From: Phycisphaeraceae bacterium
GTDB lineage: Bacteria > Planctomycetota > Phycisphaerae > Phycisphaerales > UBA1924
Length of the DNA stretch: 64,000 bases
Direction: 5' to 3'
Assembly (NCBI GenBank): GCA_019636565.1
Contig: JAHBXG010000016.1
Span: forward strand, 20,926 to 84,925
In this document: positions 34,723-43,936 of the stretch, in pieces
Numbering within the stretch: the first letter of the stretch is position 1
Layout: every line of letters starts with the position of its first letter
Notes under the pieces: generated by a model
The model's input: the letters and a program-made list of their open reading frames with translations, nothing else
Database searches by the model: none
Told to the model about the DNA's origin: nothing
Program-made: the position numbers and the translations under genes

Positions 34723-36099
34723 ATGAGCCGCGGCAAGCAGCCATCTCGCAAGCCTGAAGACCGACAGAGCGATGCCGCGCGCAGGGACGAGGAGGGCGAC
34801 GAGGCTGTTGAGATTGAGACGGGGGAAAAAGAGAAATGGGATGCCGGGCCGTTGGTGAAAACGGGCGGGCGCGTGGATGCCGCGGCACTAGAGCGAGCGA
34901 TCGCGGAAAGCGAAGAAGGCGAAGACGACGCGGAAGTGCGAACCGTGCGGTTCAAACTCCTGCGCGACCTGGACAAGCGGCTTGACAAGTATCTGTGCGA
35001 TCGCATCACGTTCATGAGCCGCACGCAGTTGCAGAAACTGATCGACGATGGCGGCGTGAGCGTGAACGGCCGGCCGCCGAAAGCCTCGACGAAGTTGAAC
35101 GCGGGCGATGTGGTGGAAGTGGTGGTCCCGCCGCCACCTCCGACGGAAATTCAGCCCGAGGACATTCCGCTCGAGGTGATGTACGAGGACGAGCACATTC
35201 TCGTCATCAACAAAGCGCCCGACATTCTGGTGCATCCGGCACGGAGTCATAATCACGGGACGATGGTGAACGCGTTGGCGTTCTACCTGCGGGAAAAATC
35301 AAAGGTGGGCGGCGCATTGTCGGGTGTCGGCAAGGAGTTGGCGCGTCCGGGCGTTGTGCATCGCCTCGATCGCAACACGTCGGGCGTGATTGTCTTTGCG
35401 AAGACCGAAGAGGCGCACTGGAAACTGGGGCATTCGTTCGAGCACCGGAAGGTGGACAAACGTTACATCGCGTTTGTGCACGGGCTGGTGGAGCCGGATA
35501 TCGATGTGATTGATCTGCCATTGGGGCCGCACCCGTCGCGAGAAAAGGGGTATCGCGAGAAGTACGTGGTGCGGCATGATGAATTGGGGAAGCCGTCGGT
35601 GACGGTGTGCCGCGTGAGGGAGCGGTATGGGGCGGCCATGAGGGACAAAGGGGCGGAGGGGCAAAGGGGCAAAGGGAGTGGAATTCCGGAAGTCTCCGCG
35701 GGGTGGCGGACCTCTGGGATATCTGCGGTGCGAGCGGCGAATGCGGATCGTGCGAACGAGGGTGGATATTCGCTGGTCGAGCTCGAATTGAGGACGGGCC
35801 GGACGCACCAGATCCGCGTGCATCTCTCGCACTTGGGCTGGCCGATTGTGGGGGACGACATGTACGGCGGGCGGGCGTATGCGGATGCGACGGGGAATGT
35901 GCTGATCGCGCGGCAGGCGCTGCACGCGTGCGTGCTTGGTTTCCCTCACCCGATTTCCAACGAGAGGATGCAGTTCACGGCGCCGCTGCGCGGAGATATG
36001 CAGGCCTTGCTCCGTGATTTGCGGAAGACAAGCGGCGACCGGACGGAGCGTCCGGAGACCCCGGGTGCGACGGTGGACCTCGAGAAAATCGCGAGCTAA
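34723..36099 (+). CDS. RluA/RluD-family 23S rRNA pseudouridine synthase
   Basis: A 458-residue synthase. Residues about 1-75 are a highly charged low-complexity extension. An S4 RNA-binding domain follows (LDKYLCDRITFMSRTQLQKLIDDGGVSVNG), then the catalytic domain with HRLDRNTSG, in which the Asp is the nucleophile-type residue, and the C-terminal TGRTHQIRVHLSHLGWPIVGD. It resembles RluD, which modifies helix 69 of 23S rRNA, but the exact target is uncertain. A segment of about 40 residues (roughly 304-345; 35,632-35,760) between the two halves of the catalytic domain is Gly/Lys-rich and looks like an insertion encoded by G-rich repeats. Confidence 0.86.
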   Translation: MSRGKQPSRKPEDRQSDAARRDEEGDEAVEIETGEKEKWDAGPLVKTGGRVDAAALERAIAESEEGEDDAEVRTVRFKLLRDLDKRLDKYLCDRITFMSRTQLQKLIDDGGVSVNGRPPKASTKLNAGDVVEVVVPPPPPTEIQPEDIPLEVMYEDEHILVINKAPDILVHPARSHNHGTMVNALAFYLREKSKVGGALSGVGKELARPGVVHRLDRNTSGVIVFAKTEEAHWKLGHSFEHRKVDKRYIAFVHGLVEPDIDVIDLPLGPHPSREKGYREKYVVRHDELGKPSVTVCRVRERYGAAMRDKGAEGQRGKGSGIPEVSAGWRTSGISAVRAANADRANEGGYSLVELELRTGRTHQIRVHLSHLGWPIVGDDMYGGRAYADATGNVLIARQALHACVLGFPHPISNERMQFTAPLRGDMQALLRDLRKTSGDRTERPETPGATVDLEKIAS

Positions 36100-36110
36100 G
36101 CAATGACCAT

Positions 36111-37556
36111 TCAAACGCGAATGGCGTCGGCACCGCTCAGGTATGGACGCAGCGCCTTTGGAATCGCCACGCTTCCATCGGCCTGCTGATGATTCTCGAT
36201 TAGCGGGATGATGAAGCGGGGGCTGGCGAGCACGGTGTTGTTGAGCGAGTGACAGAAGGCGGTTTCCGACTTGCCGCCGGTCGCGCTCGTGCCCCGATAC
36301 CGCATGTTGAGCCGGCGGCACTGGAAGTCGTAGAGGCGGCTGGCGGAGTGCGTCTCGCCGAAGGCGCCCTGTGGGCGGCCGTCTTTATCGAGGTCTCCTC
36401 GGCCCGGCATCCAGCTTTCAATGTCGATCATGTCGGCGTTCTTGGGGCCAAGGTCGCCGGTACAGCATTGCAGCAGGCGGTGGGGGATTTCGAGGCTCTG
36501 GAGCAGTTCCTCGACGTATCCGATCATCTTTTTGTGCCAGGCGCGGCTTTCGGCTTCGTCGGCCTTGCAAATGACGACCTGTTCAACCTTGTCGAACTGG
36601 TGGATGCGGTAAAGCCCGGCGGTGTCCTTGCCTGCGGCGCCCGCTTCGCGCCGGAAGCAGGTGCTGACCGTGACATAACGCAGCGGCAACTGCGATTCGT
36701 CGAGAATCTCGTTCATGTGCAGGCCCATGAGGCCTACCTCGCCGGTGCCGGTAAGATAAAGATCGTGGCTGCCGGCTCCTTTTTCGTCTGCGGCGTCCGG
36801 ATTTCGGCGCTGGGTTTCGGCGATGTGATACGCCTGCTCGCGCCCTGCGGGGAAAAACCCGGTACCGATCATGGCTTCTTCGCGCACCAGCACGGGGACG
36901 CTGATGGGCGTGAATCCGTGCTTGTCGGTCATGAAGTCGGTTGCGTACCGGAGGAGCGCCAAGTGCAGGCGCATGCCCATGCCGGTGAGGACGTAGCTGC
37001 GGGTGCCGGCGAGCTTGACGCCGCGTTCAAAGTCGGCCAGTTTGAGGTCCTTGACGAGTTCCTGGTGCGCTTTTGGCTTGAAGCCGCGATTTGCTTCGAA
37101 GGACTTCGAGAAATCGAAACTGGGGGGTGCCCAGCGGCGGATTTCGACGTTGGCTTCGCTGCCCGCGCCGACGGGAACATCCGCGTCGGGAGGCAGTGGG
37201 ATCTGTAGCAGGAGCGCGTTGAGTTCGGGTTCGAGTGCGGCGATTTGGGGCTCGATCGCGGCGATTTCGGACTTGAGGTGGGCAGGCTTGATCTTGAGTT
37301 CGTCGAGTTCGGCTTGAAGTTTCGCGGCGTCTTCACCCGTCGCTTTCTTCAGCGCACCCGCCAACTTGCCCATTTGGGGTCCGGATTCTTTTTCGAGCCG
37401 TTTTTGCTCCGCCCGCAGGTTTTCGGCGCGGGTCATGAGGGCACGCCGGTTCTCGTCGAACGCGAGCAGCCGGTCGATATCGACGTGGATGTTCTTGGCC
37501 TTGGCGCCGGCCTTGAAGCGGTCGGGATTCTCGCGGAGTTGGCGGAGGTCGATCAT
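36111..37556 (-). CDS. serS: Seryl-tRNA synthetase
   Basis: Charges tRNA(Ser), and selenocysteine tRNA where present, with serine. The 481-residue protein starts MIDLRQLRENPDRFKAG, has a long N-terminal coiled-coil arm (about 40-110) that grips the tRNA, and the class II catalytic core with motif 2 (TCFRREAGAAGKDTAGL) and motif 3 (LNNTVLASPRFIIPLIENHQ). The serine-binding region reads LTGTGEVGLMGLH where TSEV is usual, a mild deviation. An insertion-like segment (GDLDKDGRPQGAF) precedes the motif 3 region. The frame is open for another 970 bases upstream, but family members start at this ATG (37556). Convergent with the RluD-type gene. Confidence 0.93.
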   Translation of the reverse strand: MIDLRQLRENPDRFKAGAKAKNIHVDIDRLLAFDENRRALMTRAENLRAEQKRLEKESGPQMGKLAGALKKATGEDAAKLQAELDELKIKPAHLKSEIAAIEPQIAALEPELNALLLQIPLPPDADVPVGAGSEANVEIRRWAPPSFDFSKSFEANRGFKPKAHQELVKDLKLADFERGVKLAGTRSYVLTGMGMRLHLALLRYATDFMTDKHGFTPISVPVLVREEAMIGTGFFPAGREQAYHIAETQRRNPDAADEKGAGSHDLYLTGTGEVGLMGLHMNEILDESQLPLRYVTVSTCFRREAGAAGKDTAGLYRIHQFDKVEQVVICKADEAESRAWHKKMIGYVEELLQSLEIPHRLLQCCTGDLGPKNADMIDIESWMPGRGDLDKDGRPQGAFGETHSASRLYDFQCRRLNMRYRGTSATGGKSETAFCHSLNNTVLASPRFIIPLIENHQQADGSVAIPKALRPYLSGADAIRV

Positions 37557-37817
37557 GGGTGAATTGAAATCTGGTGATTGTGGAGCGGTGAGTGAGCAGG
37601 TGACCGGAGCCGAACCGGGGTTGGAACCGCGTCCTGCAAGGTGCGAATCCCCGTGCGGAACGCGTTTGGGAGGCGAAAAAGCACCCCCAAGGCGATCGGG
37701 ACGGCGACTGTAGGTGGTTCGCTCGCATCTTCCGCATAGTCTGTAGACTGGCCGCGCTGTTTGAGACGTTCGCCGGGATTGCCCGGCGGAGGGTTTGAAG
37801 AAGGAGTTTCGCAACCT

Positions 37818-39452
37818 TTGCCTTCGTTTTATCTGAAGCCGATCCGGGGAAGTGCTGCGATGATCCGACTGGGTAAAGACCCGGTGACGATCGGACGCCA
37901 CCCGGACAACACGATTCCGTTGTCCGACGATTTGTCGAGCCGATTCCATTGCGCCGTGGAGCCCGACGGCGTGGGTGGGTTCAGTGTGCGCGATCTGGGC
38001 TCGAGGAACGGGACGAAGGTCAACGACCAGCGCATCAAGGAAACGCGGCTCAAGCCGGGCGATGTGCTCCGCGTTGGCGGGCACGAATTTGTACTGACCG
38101 AGGACATGGAGAGCGATCGTGCGGGCTTGGTCGAGAGCCACGAGGACGTGGCAGCGCCCGAGAATGAAGACGAAGACAAGAGCTGGGCGGCACAGTTGAT
38201 CGACGTGATCGAGGAACTGCCGCCGAAAGATCTGCCGGTTGAATCGCTGACGATCATCGAAGCGGGAGGCCGGCCGTCGGCGGCGCTGGCGGGCAGCAGC
38301 GATGGACCTGCGGCGGTGCGGCTGCTCTTGCAGACGGCGAGCAAGTCGCGAGCGACTGACGTTCACATCGAACCCAAGTCGGAGCTCTATCACGTCCGCC
38401 TGCGTGTCGACGGCCAGATGGTGGCGGTTGCGACACTGCCGGGGCGGGTGGGTGAACTGGTTTACGGGCTGGTGAAAACGGCGTGCCAGATGCGGAGCGC
38501 AGCGCGGGACGCCATGCAGGAAGGGCACTTTTCGGCGAAGTTCGCCGATCGGCGTGTCGAGTATCGAATCAGTTTCACGCCCTCGGTCTACGGGCAGAAA
38601 CTGGTCATGCGGGTGCTGGATGATCGGACTTCACCCAAGTCGATCGTGGAACTGGGCATGGCGGGGTACATGGCCGATCGTGTGCGCCGAGTGTGCTCGC
38701 AGGATCACGGGCTTCTCCTGGCGGCCGGACCGACGGGTTCGGGCAAGACGACGACGCTTTACACGGCGCTTCGGGAGATCGACCGCGAGAGCCGCAACGT
38801 CGTGACGATCGAAGATCCGGTGGAATACCAGATCAGCAACGTCACGCAGATTCCGATCGACGAGACCAAGGGCAACAACTTCGGCACGCTGCTGCGTTCG
38901 GTTCTGCGACAGGACCCGGACGTGATCCTGGTCGGTGAGATCCGCGACGAAGAAACGGCGCGCACCGCGATGCAGGCTGCCATGACGGGGCATTTGGTTT
39001 TCTCAACCGTGCACGCGAAGGACACGATCGCCGCGGTGTTTCGACTGCTGGACTTGAAGGTTGAGCCCTACCTGGTCGCCAACGCGCTGGATCTGGTGCT
39101 CGGGCAGCGGCTGGTGCGTGTGCTGTGCGACAGCTGCAAGCGCGCAACGCCGGTTTCGCCGGGCCAGGCGACGAGGCTGGGGCGCTATCTGGGCGGCAAG
39201 ACGCAGATGTACATCAGCACCGGCTGCCCGCGGTGTCTGAAGACCGGATTCCGTGGGCGTCGGTCGCTTTACGAACTGCTTGATTTCAACGATGAATTGC
39301 GGGATGTGGTGATGCACGACCCGACGATCGCGGCGATGAAGAAAGTGATCGAGCAGGGTCTCTTCACCACGCTTGCGCAGTTCGGCTGGAAGCTTGTTGC
39401 CGAGGGTGTGACGACGCTGGAAGAAGTGGACAAGGTCGCGGGGCAGGGATAG
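37818..39452 (+). CDS. GspE/PilB-type secretion ATPase with N-terminal FHA domain
   Basis: About 544 residues. Residues 1-90 form an FHA phosphothreonine-binding domain (GRHPDNTIPL at 27-35, SRFHC at 41-45, GSRNGT at 61-66). After an acidic linker come the GspE N2 region and the ATPase core: Walker A GPTGSGKTT (about 304-312), Asp box, Walker B LVGEIRDEE (about 369-377), then a tetracysteine zinc motif CDSC and CPRC (about 436-473). GspE proteins power pseudopilus or pilus assembly at the inner membrane. The ATG at 37,860 would cut the FHA domain, so TTG 37818, with AAGGAG 11 bases upstream, is preferred. Likely works with the secretin at 26.7-30.2 kb. Confidence 0.87.
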   Translation: MPSFYLKPIRGSAAMIRLGKDPVTIGRHPDNTIPLSDDLSSRFHCAVEPDGVGGFSVRDLGSRNGTKVNDQRIKETRLKPGDVLRVGGHEFVLTEDMESDRAGLVESHEDVAAPENEDEDKSWAAQLIDVIEELPPKDLPVESLTIIEAGGRPSAALAGSSDGPAAVRLLLQTASKSRATDVHIEPKSELYHVRLRVDGQMVAVATLPGRVGELVYGLVKTACQMRSAARDAMQEGHFSAKFADRRVEYRISFTPSVYGQKLVMRVLDDRTSPKSIVELGMAGYMADRVRRVCSQDHGLLLAAGPTGSGKTTTLYTALREIDRESRNVVTIEDPVEYQISNVTQIPIDETKGNNFGTLLRSVLRQDPDVILVGEIRDEETARTAMQAAMTGHLVFSTVHAKDTIAAVFRLLDLKVEPYLVANALDLVLGQRLVRVLCDSCKRATPVSPGQATRLGRYLGGKTQMYISTGCPRCLKTGFRGRRSLYELLDFNDELRDVVMHDPTIAAMKKVIEQGLFTTLAQFGWKLVAEGVTTLEEVDKVAGQG

Positions 39453-39458
39453 CGCGGC

Positions 39459-40244
39459 TTATCGCGGCGCCTCTTTCCATGCCGGGAACTTTGCGCGCCA
39501 CGAATCGACCAGTCTTCGGTCGATCTCCACGCTGAGAACCTGCTCTGTCTCGTCTGCCTCCGCGAGGATGTCGCCCATCGGGCCGATCGCAATGCTGACG
39601 CCCGGGTATTTCAGCGCGGGGTCGCGCCCGGCGCGGTTGCACCCCAGGACGAACGCCTGATTCTCGATTGCGCGGGCGGTAAGCAGGGTCTTCCAGTGAT
39701 GGACACGTGTATCGGGCCAGTTGGCGGGGACGATGAACATCTCGGCGCCTGCCGCGAGACCTTGGCGGAAGAGTTCGGGAAAGCGAAGGTCGTAGCAGAT
39801 GGTGGGGCAGACGCGGATGGATTGGGAATCGCTGCGCCAGCCGTAGAGCGAGAGTTTGGTGCCGGGGTAGAAGCAATCGCTCTCGCGTTTGCCTTCCGGA
39901 CCGAGGCTGAAGGGGTGATGCTTGTCGTATTCGGCGAGGGTCTCGCCGGTCGGGCCGATCACGGTGGAGCGATTGCGGCCCTTGCCGTCGCTTCCCTTGA
40001 CGGTGCGGCAGCCGTGCACGGTGATCGACCACTTCGCCGCGAGTTCTTTCTGAAACGCAAGTGTGGCCCCATCGGAATCGGGGCTTTTCAGAAGGTCGAT
40101 TGTGAAGCCGGTATCAAAGACTTCGGGAAGGACGACGAGATCGCCCGTAGCCGGTTTCGCGGCGGCCACCATTTCGTGGACCCGGGCGTAGTTGGCCTGT
40201 TTGTCTTCCCAGCGGATATCGAGTTGGACGAGGTGCGCCCGCAT
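39459..40244 (-). CDS. Nitrilase-family carbon-nitrogen hydrolase (omega-amidase-like)
   Basis: A 261-residue hydrolase of the nitrilase superfamily. The catalytic triad is complete: E41 (VVLPEVFDTGF), K108 (EYDKHHPFSLG) and C150 (ICYDLRFPELFR). The FDTGF and HPFSLGPEG stretches match the Nit2/YafV omega-amidases, which convert alpha-ketoglutaramate or alpha-ketosuccinamate to the keto acid, so that function is the best guess. Length is normal. The frame extends upstream to 40,703, but ATG 40244 begins the conserved domain. Convergent with the GspE-type gene (6-base gap) and divergent from the Maf gene. Confidence 0.87.
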   Translation of the reverse strand: MRAHLVQLDIRWEDKQANYARVHEMVAAAKPATGDLVVLPEVFDTGFTIDLLKSPDSDGATLAFQKELAAKWSITVHGCRTVKGSDGKGRNRSTVIGPTGETLAEYDKHHPFSLGPEGKRESDCFYPGTKLSLYGWRSDSQSIRVCPTICYDLRFPELFRQGLAAGAEMFIVPANWPDTRVHHWKTLLTARAIENQAFVLGCNRAGRDPALKYPGVSIAIGPMGDILAEADETEQVLSVEIDRRLVDSWRAKFPAWKEAPR

Positions 40245-40319
40245 GAAGAACAGTAGAAGTGCGAGCGATTGGGCAATTTGCACCGAACGCACACCCGGCC
40301 GTCCATCGTAAACTAGGGC

Positions 40320-41009
40320 GTGCCCTCGGGGACCAAGCCAAGCCCGGTGCCGCTCGCGATGGGGATGCCGGAAGAGGTGCCTTTGCTGTGGCTCGCGAGC
40401 CGCTCGCCTCGGCGGAGGCAGTTGCTCACCGAGGCCGGCCTGAGGCACGTGGCCGAGCATCCGGGAATCGAGGATTCCTATCTTGTCGCGCGTGCCGGCG
40501 CGAGGCCGGCCGAATGGGTCGCGTCGCTGGCGTACCTGAAAGCGTGCGCGGGCGCGGCCATGGCGCGGGAGCGCGGCATTACCGAGCCGATCTTTGTGCT
40601 TGGTGCCGATACAGCATGCGTGCAGAACGGCAACCTCATCGGCACACCGACCAGCGCAGACGAAGCGCGGGCGATGCTTGAAGGCTTTCGATCCGCAGCA
40701 CACGAAGTCGTCACCGGTGTGGCGCTGACGGGCTTGGAGACTACTGACGCCGGCGTGCCGCAGGTGCGTTCGCTGTTTGTGTCGTCCGCAGTGGTCCGAT
40801 GGGGCAGCATTCTCGATGATGAGATCGATGGATATGTCGCGAGCGGCGCGTGGCAGGGAAAGGCGGGAGCGTACAACCTGCGCGAACGTTTGGATGCGGG
40901 CTGGCCAATCGAGTGCGACGGAGATCCGAACGGGGTGATGGGGCTGCCGGTCGCGGCGCTGGCCCGCAGGATTCAGTTGCTGAGCAAGGCCGGCGGAGGC
41001 GAGCGATGA
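40320..41009 (+). CDS. Maf-like nucleoside triphosphate pyrophosphatase
   Basis: House-cleaning enzyme that hydrolyses non-canonical or modified nucleoside triphosphates to monophosphates. The protein shows the Maf opening LASRSPRRRQLL, the catalytic GADT (with following CVQNG), EVVTGVAL and the C-terminal KAGAYNLRER and GDPNGVMGLP. The last two stretches match YhdE-type Maf proteins that act on dTTP/UTP. It starts at GTG 40320 here (229 residues); ATG 40359 or 40365 would shorten it by 13-15 residues, and none has a clear ribosome site. Its stop overlaps the ATG of a small membrane protein gene by 4 bases. Confidence 0.86.
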   Translation: MPSGTKPSPVPLAMGMPEEVPLLWLASRSPRRRQLLTEAGLRHVAEHPGIEDSYLVARAGARPAEWVASLAYLKACAGAAMARERGITEPIFVLGADTACVQNGNLIGTPTSADEARAMLEGFRSAAHEVVTGVALTGLETTDAGVPQVRSLFVSSAVVRWGSILDDEIDGYVASGAWQGKAGAYNLRERLDAGWPIECDGDPNGVMGLPVAALARRIQLLSKAGGGER

Positions 41010-41380
41010 ATTCCGCTCCGTTGCTTCCGGCGTGGGTGGTGCTGCCTGTTGCGGCGATCATGCTGCTGGTGGTCGCGACCCATCTGATGGTGCTGCTTCG
41101 CAGCGACATGCCAGCGAGTCGAAAGCGGATCCGTACTCTGAACGGGTGGATCATGCTGTTTCTGGTGCCGATCGGTGCCGCGGCATTCGGAGTGGAGTCG
41201 CCGAGCGATCCGAGGCTGTTTGTGCTTGTCTGGTCGATCGTGATCCTGATGCTCGTGCTGCTGATCGGGCTTGCGTTGCTCGACATGATGAATACGACGC
41301 GGCTGTATCGTCGCGAAAGGGACAAACTTGGCGATCACTTCGGCCAATCGCCGCGCGAGCCGGAGAAGCGGGACCAATGA
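41006..41380 (+). CDS. Small membrane protein of unknown function
   Basis: A 124-residue protein with three predicted membrane helices (VVLPVAAIMLLVVATHLMVLL, LNGWIMLFLVPIGAAAFGV and LFVLVWSIVILMLVLLIGLALL) and a charged C-terminal tail of about 30 residues. I recognise no family. The gene overlaps both neighbours by 4 bases (ATGA at each end), so it is embedded in a maf-membrane protein-lpxK operon, and a role in envelope assembly is possible but only inferred. Confidence 0.72.
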   Translation: MNSAPLLPAWVVLPVAAIMLLVVATHLMVLLRSDMPASRKRIRTLNGWIMLFLVPIGAAAFGVESPSDPRLFVLVWSIVILMLVLLIGLALLDMMNTTRLYRRERDKLGDHFGQSPREPEKRDQ

Positions 41381-42435
41381 GCGAATCGCAGCCGCCCTCG
41401 CCATTGCCTCGTGCGCTCCGGTTTCTCGGGACGCCACTGGCGGCTGGTTACTCACGCATCATCGGATCGCGGAATGCCGCGTTTGACGCGGGTCGCGGAG
41501 TGGTGGAGATCGATCGGCCGGTGATCAGTGTGGGCAACTTGAGTGTGGGCGGGACCGGGAAGACGCCGATGGTGGCGTGGGTCGTGCGCGCGTTGCTGGA
41601 GGCGGGGCATCACCCCGCGATTGCCATGCGGGGCTATTCCAAGGGCGGGGCGGCGAGTGACGAAGCGGAGGAGTATCAAACTTCGCTTGCCGGCGTGCCC
41701 GTGATTGCTCAGCCGGATCGCCTGGCGGGGTTGCTATCCCTCTTCGCGACCGAGACTGGGGAGGCGTGTGATTGTGTCGTGCTCGATGACGGGTTCCAGC
41801 ACCGACGGCTGGCGCGGCAGCTCGACATCGCGCTGGTTGATGCGACGCGAAATCCATTCGGCGATCGATTGCTCCCATCGGGGTGGCTGCGCGAGCCGGT
41901 TTCGTCGCTTCGGCGCGCGGGGGTTGTTGTCTTGACGCACGCGGAGAGCGCTGCGGCAAGCGACGTCAATGGCCTCAAGGGTGATGTTGCGGAGATCGCA
42001 CCTGATGCGCTGGTTGCGGTCGCGAGGCACGTCTGGAAGGGGCTGGTGGTCGCCGGTCGGGACGGACAACAAGAAGAAAACGTTACTTGGCTTCGGGGCA
42101 AGCGGGTCGTTGCCGCGTGTGGCATCGGGAACCCAATTCCGTTTGTGAGAGCGGTTGCGGACGCGGCTGGAAACCCTCCCAAGGAGTTCGTGAGGCCGGA
42201 TCACGATCCGTTTCTGCCCCGGACGCTCGAGCAACTGGTTCGCATGGCAAATGACGCGGATGCGATCGTGGTAACCGGGAAAGACTGGTCGAAACTGAAG
42301 AGGATTCGGCCGGACGCGTGGCCGTGCCCGGTGGTTCGGGCGAGAATGGAAATGTCGTTCGATTCGGGCGGCGAATTGGTCAAGAGAGCCGTGCTGGAAG
42401 CCGCGGGCGCGGCACTTCCGGCGCGCGAACAATAA
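41377..42435 (+). CDS. lpxK: Tetraacyldisaccharide 4'-kinase (lipid A synthesis)
   Basis: Phosphorylates the 4' position of the lipid A disaccharide at the inner membrane. The 352-residue protein has the P-loop VGGTGKTP at residues 57-64, an N-terminal hydrophobic segment typical of LpxK, the VISVGNLSVGG strand, AMRGYSKGG, and the DDGFQHRRL motif. Full length. Its ATG overlaps the stop of the preceding membrane protein gene, and hldE follows 9 bases after its stop, so lipid A and inner-core heptose genes are together. This implies a lipopolysaccharide-type outer membrane in the organism. Confidence 0.93.
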   Translation: MSESQPPSPLPRALRFLGTPLAAGYSRIIGSRNAAFDAGRGVVEIDRPVISVGNLSVGGTGKTPMVAWVVRALLEAGHHPAIAMRGYSKGGAASDEAEEYQTSLAGVPVIAQPDRLAGLLSLFATETGEACDCVVLDDGFQHRRLARQLDIALVDATRNPFGDRLLPSGWLREPVSSLRRAGVVVLTHAESAAASDVNGLKGDVAEIAPDALVAVARHVWKGLVVAGRDGQQEENVTWLRGKRVVAACGIGNPIPFVRAVADAAGNPPKEFVRPDHDPFLPRTLEQLVRMANDADAIVVTGKDWSKLKRIRPDAWPCPVVRARMEMSFDSGGELVKRAVLEAAGAALPAREQ

Positions 42436-42444
42436 CGGGTACCT

Positions 42445-43929
42445 GTGGATCCATTGCTCGCCAATCTCGAAGACTGGAAACCTTTCACAGCGCTGGTTGT
42501 CGGCGACCTGATGCTCGATGAGCATCTGTACGGCGACGCGGAGCGGCTTTCGGCGGATGCGCCGGTACCGATTCTCCATGTGAGGCGGAAGGAGCATCGG
42601 CCCGGTGGCGCCGCGAATGTGTGCTTGGATCTGGTTGCGCTCAAGGGCAGTGTGATCGCCGTGGGCGTGGTGGGGGATGACGAAGCGGGCCGGTTGCTGC
42701 GGCGCGAATTGCGCGAGCAGGGGGTGAGTGACGAAGGGATCGAGGTCGATCCGTCGCGCCCGACCACCATCAAGCAGAATCTAGTGGGCCTTGCGCAGGC
42801 GCGGCACCCTCAGAAAATGTTCCGGATCGACTTTGAATCGCGCGAGCCGATCGGCGGCGATGTGGCAAAGGCGGTGCTGGAAAAAGTGCGTTCGCTTATC
42901 GGCCGCGTTGATGTGGTGTGTCTGGAAGATTACTCCAAGGGCGTCTGCACCGAGGAGATTTGTCAGGGTGTGATCCGCATCGCGCGCGATGCAGGCAAAG
43001 AAGTGCTGGTCGATCCTGCGAAGATCGCGACATATGCGAAATATCGCGGCGCGACGAGCATGACGCCGAATCGGACCGAGGCGGAGTTTGCCACGGGGCT
43101 TCGCACGCACGGCGACGGTTCTGCGGAGCACAACACGCTTCTTGCCAAGCGGCTGCTGAAGGAAGCGGATCTTGAAACGGCGATTATCACGCTGGACAGG
43201 CACGGCGCATTGCTGCTTGAGAAGGGCAAGGAACCGCTCGCGGTTCCCACGGTGGCGCGCAAGGTGTACGACGTCACGGGCGCGGGCGACATGATGCTGG
43301 CGGCGCTTGCCGCGGCACGGGCGAACAAGGTTGATTGGCCGGATGCAGTTCGGTTTGCGAACGCCGCGGCCGGGCTGGAAGTGGAAATCTTCGGTGTGCA
43401 GCCGATCCCGCTGGAGCAGGTGCATCACGCCGTGTTGCAACTCGCGAGCGGCGATGGAAAACTCCGCACACTCCCGCAGGTGCTGATCGAAGTCGCGGCG
43501 AGGCGTCGAGCGGGGCAGAAGATCGTTTTCACAAACGGATGCTTCGACGTGCTCCACGCCGGGCACGTCGCGCTGCTGGATCAGGCGTCTAAGCACGGCG
43601 ATTTCCTCATCGTCGGCATCAACGAAGACGCATCGGTGAAGCGCCTCAAGGGCGAGGGCCGTCCGGTGAACAATCAGGAAGACCGGGCGAAGGTCCTCGG
43701 CTCACTCGGAAGCGTCGGCTCGGTTGTGTTCTTTGGAGATGACACACCCTTGAAATTGATCGAGGCGATCAAGCCCGATGTGCTCGTCAAGGGCGGGGAC
43801 TACACGAAAGACAAGGTCGTCGGATACGAGGTTGTCGAAGCGCAGGGTGGCGAGGTTGTGCTGATCGATCTGGTTGAAGGGCGCAGCACGACGAACACGA
43901 TCAAGAAGATGCAGGCAAGTAAGCCGTAG
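42445..43929 (+). CDS. hldE: Bifunctional heptose kinase/adenylyltransferase HldE
   Basis: Makes ADP-D-glycero-beta-D-manno-heptose, precursor of the lipopolysaccharide inner core. Residues about 1-325 are a ribokinase-fold D-beta-heptose-7-phosphate kinase (GGAANVCLDLVALKG near the start, LEDYSKGV, DVTGAGDMMLAAL with the catalytic Asp). Residues about 350-494 are the adenylyltransferase (IVFTNGCFDVLHAGHVALLDQA with the HAGH motif, then GRSTTNTIKKM). At 494 residues it is a full-length fusion of both activities. It starts at GTG 42445 with a weak ribosome site, 9 bases after lpxK. Convergent with the dehydrogenase gene, 7 bases away. Confidence 0.95.
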   Translation: MDPLLANLEDWKPFTALVVGDLMLDEHLYGDAERLSADAPVPILHVRRKEHRPGGAANVCLDLVALKGSVIAVGVVGDDEAGRLLRRELREQGVSDEGIEVDPSRPTTIKQNLVGLAQARHPQKMFRIDFESREPIGGDVAKAVLEKVRSLIGRVDVVCLEDYSKGVCTEEICQGVIRIARDAGKEVLVDPAKIATYAKYRGATSMTPNRTEAEFATGLRTHGDGSAEHNTLLAKRLLKEADLETAIITLDRHGALLLEKGKEPLAVPTVARKVYDVTGAGDMMLAALAAARANKVDWPDAVRFANAAAGLEVEIFGVQPIPLEQVHHAVLQLASGDGKLRTLPQVLIEVAARRRAGQKIVFTNGCFDVLHAGHVALLDQASKHGDFLIVGINEDASVKRLKGEGRPVNNQEDRAKVLGSLGSVGSVVFFGDDTPLKLIEAIKPDVLVKGGDYTKDKVVGYEVVEAQGGEVVLIDLVEGRSTTNTIKKMQASKP

Positions 43930-43936
43930 CTTCGCG

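Noticed and set aside
37600..37690. Possible tRNA or T-box-like element upstream of serS
   Set aside because: A stretch resembling a T arm (GGTGCGAATCCCC) has no matching acceptor, D arm or anticodon arm on either strand, and no T-box specifier or antiterminator sequence is seen.
37557..38528. N-terminal extension of serS by about 320 residues
   Set aside because: The frame is open by chance; the extension is Arg-rich without structure, overlaps the FHA-GspE gene, and SerS proteins start at the Met at 37,556.
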